Below, one piece after another: positions 5,628 through 8,542 of a stretch of 8,542 bases of DNA. The notes under the pieces were generated by a model, which worked only from the letters and a program-made list of their open reading frames with translations, ran no database searches and was not told the DNA's origin. Location: assembly GCA_903889815.1 (NCBI GenBank), contig CAISYX010000073.1, positions 1 to 8,542 of the forward strand, given 5' to 3'. Position 1 is the first letter of the stretch, and each line of letters begins with the position of its first letter. The position numbers and the translations under genes are program-made. This stretch comes from an uncultured Gammaproteobacteria bacterium. GTDB taxonomy: Bacteria; Pseudomonadota; Gammaproteobacteria; Pseudomonadales; Pseudohongiellaceae.

Positions 5628-8219
5628 CTACTTCTTGCCGAAGATGAAGACATCCTCTCGAACATCCACCACGATGCAATCTCCCGCCTCATAGTCACCC
5701 TTGATGACCTGCTGAGCCAAGGGATTCTCAAGCCAGTGCTGTATCGCACGCTTCAGAGGACGGGCGCCATAGACCGGGTCGTAGCCAAGGCGCGCAATCT
5801 TGTCCAGCACGCGCTCACTGACCTCAATGCGCAGATCATTGTCCTGAAGCCGCTTGTTGAGCAGTGCTATCTGAATGTCGGCGATGCCGCGAATCTGCGC
5901 CTGCTGCAAGGGGTGGAACACCACTGTCTCGTCGATCCGGTTCACGAATTCTGGCGAAAAGTGCCGCACTACTACTGAAAGTACCTCAGCCTTCACACGT
6001 TCGTAAGCGCGCTCGTCCATGGCACCGTCGCTCATCATTTCCTGGATGCGGTCGGAGCCGAGATTCGATGTCATCACGATGACTGTATTGCGGAAATCCA
6101 CGGTTCTGCCATGGCCGTCAGTCAGGCGGCCATCGTCCATCACCTGCAACAGGATATTGAAGACGTCGGGGTGCGCCTTTTCCACTTCGTCCAGCAACAA
6201 TACCGAGTAAGGTCGACGACGGACAGCTTCAGTCAGGTAGCCCCCTTCTTCGTAGCCGACATAGCCAGGCGGAGCTCCTATCAGTCGTGACACCGAGTGT
6301 TGCTCCATGAATTCAGACATGTCGATGCGTACCATTGCATCCTCAGTATCAAAGAGGAATTCGGCCAATGCCTTGCACAATTCCGTCTTGCCGACACCGG
6401 TCGGTCCGAGGAACAGAAAGGAGCCATTCGGCCGGTTCGGATCTGAGAGACCCGACCTTGCGCGTCGCACGGCATTGGCCACAGCATTCACTGCCTCTTC
6501 CTGGCCGATGACGCGCTTGTGCAGTGCGTCTTCCATCGTCAGGAGCTTCTGCTTGTCGCCCTGCAACATCTTGGCGACTGGAATGCCTGTCCAGCGCGAG
6601 ACAACCTCTGCTATTTCTTCATCGGTCACACGATTGCGCAGCAAACGCATGTCCTTCATGTCCGTCTGGGCGGAGGCGTCCAGTGTCTTTTCAAGATTCG
6701 GAATAATGCCATACTGCAGTTCCGACATACGCGCCAGGTCTCCGGCACGGCGCGCCAGTTCCAGTTCGTTTCGTGCGCGCTCCAGATTGCTCTTGATGGA
6801 CTGGGCACCCTGCACCGACGCCTTCTCGGATTTCCAGATCTCCTCCAGATCTCCATACTCCGACTCCAGCTTGCGAATCTCTTCAGCGAGTTTCTCCAGA
6901 CGCTTGCGGGAAGCCTCGTCCTCTTCCTTCTTGAGCGCCTCGCGCTCGATTTTCAGCTGGATCAGACGTCGCTCCAGACGATCCATATCTTCCGGCTTGG
7001 AATCGATTTCCATGCGGATAAGACTAGCCGCTTCGTCGATCAGGTCGATGGCCTTGTCGGGCAGCTGGCGATCCGGGATGTAGCGGGTGGACAGCCGCGC
7101 TGCCGCGATAATGGCGCCATCAGAGATCTGCACGCCATGATGCACTTCGTAACGCTCTTTCAGCCCGCGAAGAATGGCAATGGTGTCCTCCTGACTGGGC
7201 TCATCCACCAGCACTTTCTGAAAGCGCCGCTCAAGTGCTGCATCCTTTTCGATGTATTTGCGGTATTCATCCAAGGTCGTAGCGCCCACGCAGTGCAACT
7301 CGCCACGAGCAAGTGCCGGCTTCAGCATGTTGCCTGCATCCATGGACCCTTCTGCTTTGCCAGCTCCCACCATGGTGTGCAGCTCGTCGATGAACAAGAT
7401 GACGGAACCTTCCTGCTTCGCTAGCTCGTTGAGTACGCCTTTCAGGCGCTCCTCGAATTCGCCACGAAACTTCGCGCCGGCAATCAATGATCCCATGTCG
7501 AGCGACAGGATCTTCTTGTTCTTCAACCCCTCTGGCACCTCACCATTGACGATGCGCTGGGCCAGCCCTTCCAGAATGGCGGTCTTGCCTACGCCCGGCT
7601 CGCCGATCAGAACGGGATTGTTCTTGGTGCGGCGCTGCAATACCTGAATGGTGCGGCGAATCTCGCTGTCCCGCCCTATCACCGGGTCGAGTTCGCCCTT
7701 CTCCGCACGTTCGGTGAGATCAACGCAGAAACGCATCAACGCCTGTCTGGATTCCTCGGCGCCAGCATCACTGACTTTTTCACCGCCACGCAGGTTGCCG
7801 ATGGCATTTTCCAGAGCCTTTTCGCTGACACCATATGAGTTGAGCAATTTTCCGAGTTCGCCCTTGTCACTCATTGCCGCCAGGATCACAGCTTCGCTGG
7901 CGATGAACTTGTCGCCTTTCTTTTGCGCCTGCTTGTCGGCCATATTGAACAGGCGGCCAAGTTCATTGGACGGTACAACATCGCCGCCATTGCCCTGCAC
8001 CTTGGGCAGGCGCTCCATGATCTGCTGCAATCCCGCGCGCAGGTCCGTGATCGTGAAACCTGTTTGCGAAAGCAGTTGCCGCACAGACCCGCCCTTCTGG
8101 TCCAGCAGGGCCAGAACGAGGTGAACCGGTTCGATGAAATTATTGTCATTGCCCACAGCGAGCGATTGAGCGTCCGACAAGGCCGCCTGAAGCTTGCTGG
8201 TCAGTTGATCCATGCGCAT
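5628..8219 (-). CDS. clpB: ATP-dependent protein disaggregase ClpB (Hsp100)
   Basis: Hexameric AAA+ unfoldase that, with DnaK/DnaJ/GrpE, threads and rescues aggregated proteins in the cytoplasm. It has 863 residues (E. coli 857). The Clp N-terminal repeat domain spans about 1-145. AAA1 has Walker A GEPGVGKT (206-213), Walker B with D278-E279 and arginine fingers R331/R332. The coiled-coil middle domain, about 405-525, includes Y503 in MSELQYG. AAA2 has Walker A GPTGVGKT (605-612), Walker B with D677-E678, an arginine finger at about R761 and sensor-2 GAR (818-820). The AAA2 pore loop GYVG keeps Y653; the AAA1 pore loop has F251 where E. coli has tyrosine. All catalytic residues are intact. 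The ATG at 8219 has AAGGGGA about 5 bases upstream. It follows pgeF on the same strand, 125 bases away. I could not find a clear heat-shock promoter. Confidence 0.98.
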   Translation of the reverse strand: MRMDQLTSKLQAALSDAQSLAVGNDNNFIEPVHLVLALLDQKGGSVRQLLSQTGFTITDLRAGLQQIMERLPKVQGNGGDVVPSNELGRLFNMADKQAQKKGDKFIASEAVILAAMSDKGELGKLLNSYGVSEKALENAIGNLRGGEKVSDAGAEESRQALMRFCVDLTERAEKGELDPVIGRDSEIRRTIQVLQRRTKNNPVLIGEPGVGKTAILEGLAQRIVNGEVPEGLKNKKILSLDMGSLIAGAKFRGEFEERLKGVLNELAKQEGSVILFIDELHTMVGAGKAEGSMDAGNMLKPALARGELHCVGATTLDEYRKYIEKDAALERRFQKVLVDEPSQEDTIAILRGLKERYEVHHGVQISDGAIIAAARLSTRYIPDRQLPDKAIDLIDEAASLIRMEIDSKPEDMDRLERRLIQLKIEREALKKEEDEASRKRLEKLAEEIRKLESEYGDLEEIWKSEKASVQGAQSIKSNLERARNELELARRAGDLARMSELQYGIIPNLEKTLDASAQTDMKDMRLLRNRVTDEEIAEVVSRWTGIPVAKMLQGDKQKLLTMEDALHKRVIGQEEAVNAVANAVRRARSGLSDPNRPNGSFLFLGPTGVGKTELCKALAEFLFDTEDAMVRIDMSEFMEQHSVSRLIGAPPGYVGYEEGGYLTEAVRRRPYSVLLLDEVEKAHPDVFNILLQVMDDGRLTDGHGRTVDFRNTVIVMTSNLGSDRIQEMMSDGAMDERAYERVKAEVLSVVVRHFSPEFVNRIDETVVFHPLQQAQIRGIADIQIALLNKRLQDNDLRIEVSERVLDKIARLGYDPVYGARPLKRAIQHWLENPLAQQVIKGDYEAGDCIVVDVREDVFIFGKK

Positions 8220-8224
8220 CTTGT

Positions 8225-8248
8225 GTCCCCTTGGGAACTCGCGTTCCC
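8225..8248 (-). promoter_or_regulatory. clpB ribosome-binding site with adjoining hairpin
   Basis: The minus strand holds GGGAAC-GCGA-GTTCCC (8233-8248), a perfect 6-bp stem closed by a GNRA-type tetraloop. Two bases later comes the Shine-Dalgarno GGGGAC (8225-8230), five bases before the start codon. The middle arm GTTCCC can instead pair with GGGGAC, with one wobble, which would hide the ribosome site. The alternatives are mutually exclusive. Pairing is read directly from the sequence; a regulatory role is inference. Confidence 0.45.
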
Positions 8249-8344
8249 GGAAGTCGTGGCATTGCCGCGACAGAGGTCTTCAGTCGCGCGTTTCAATATG
8301 CTCTTCAATGCGGGCATTGGGGAGGAATTCAAGCAGGAAGTGCA

Positions 8345-8542
8345 TCAGCCTTGATCTGGCGCAAGTCCAATGAGGCTGGCGAAGCGGCCGGTTCGGCTGT
8401 TGCGTCGATACGAGTAGTAGTGTTCCGCATCGCAGAAGGTGCACAACCCGCCTCCACTGACAGAGATTACACCGCATTCTGCAAGTCGCTCACGGGCAAG
8501 AACATAAAGGTCGGCAAAATACTTGCCGCCAGTCTGTGCCGG
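8345..8542 (-). CDS. pgeF: Peptidoglycan editing factor PgeF (YfiH/laccase-domain family), C-terminal part (cut by window edge)
   Basis: PgeF hydrolyses wrongly built UDP-MurNAc-L-Ser so that peptidoglycan precursors carry L-Ala; the family was earlier described as polyphenol oxidase or laccase. The last 65 residues are visible. They show GGKYFADLYVLARERL, then a C-T-F-C segment, then HYYSYRRNSRTGRFASLIGL, the family's C-terminal hallmark (a conserved cysteine followed by FSYRR-x-x-x-TGR-x-AS). The zinc-binding histidines and cysteine in the rest of the protein are outside the window, apart from possibly the C-T-F-C cysteines. The pgeF-clpB order is common in gammaproteobacteria, which supports the call. 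Confidence 0.9.
   Translation of the reverse strand, partial: PAQTGGKYFADLYVLARERLAECGVISVSGGGLCTFCDAEHYYSYRRNSRTGRFASLIGLAPDQG

Noticed and set aside
6519..7424. Long plus-strand open frames opposite clpB (also 6307-7083, 7648-8124)
   Set aside because: They are antisense shadows of clpB, whose frame is fully conserved. Their translations look like reversed-codon composition and match no family.
8280..8345. 21-residue frame starting at a TGATG overlap with the pgeF stop
   Set aside because: It has no ribosome site, no recognisable sequence and would be expected by chance in a gap of this size.

Overview
The window reads as ordinary chromosomal housekeeping DNA from a proteobacterium, most likely a gammaproteobacterium. 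IlvY, IlvC, the IlvI/IlvH-type acetolactate synthase and ClpB all look very close to their enteric homologues. The membrane CDP-alcohol type PssA next to ilv genes, however, is a Pseudomonas-like arrangement that E. coli lacks. No transposase, phage gene, CRISPR array, tRNA or rRNA was seen. These identifications rest on recognising family sequences from memory, not on a database search.

Layout from left to right: the 5' part of pssA (minus strand, cut by the window edge); ilvY (minus), a LysR activator; a short divergent control region with an operator-like inverted repeat and a good ilvC promoter; ilvC (plus), a long class II ketol-acid reductoisomerase; a perfect 17-bp bidirectional terminator; ilvH and ilvI (both minus), the small and large subunits of acetolactate synthase; a roughly 400-base leader/intergenic region with hairpins and short repeats; clpB (minus), the Hsp100 disaggregase; and the 3' end of pgeF (minus), cut by the right edge.

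The ilv genes work together. IlvI/IlvH makes acetolactate or acetohydroxybutyrate, IlvC isomerises and reduces it, and IlvY is expected to switch ilvC on when that substrate builds up. ClpB and PgeF are unrelated neighbours (protein disaggregation and peptidoglycan-precursor editing).

The most notable point is the architecture. In Pseudomonas and many relatives the order is ilvI-ilvH-ilvC-pssA on one strand, with a short class I ilvC. Here that slot holds an enteric-style divergent ilvY-ilvC pair with a long class II enzyme on the opposite strand, which separates pssA from ilvIH. I see no wholly new biological system. The other items worth a look are small regulatory structures: competing hairpins at the clpB ribosome-binding site, repeated CATTG elements upstream of ilvI, and a mini-ORF relay into pssA.
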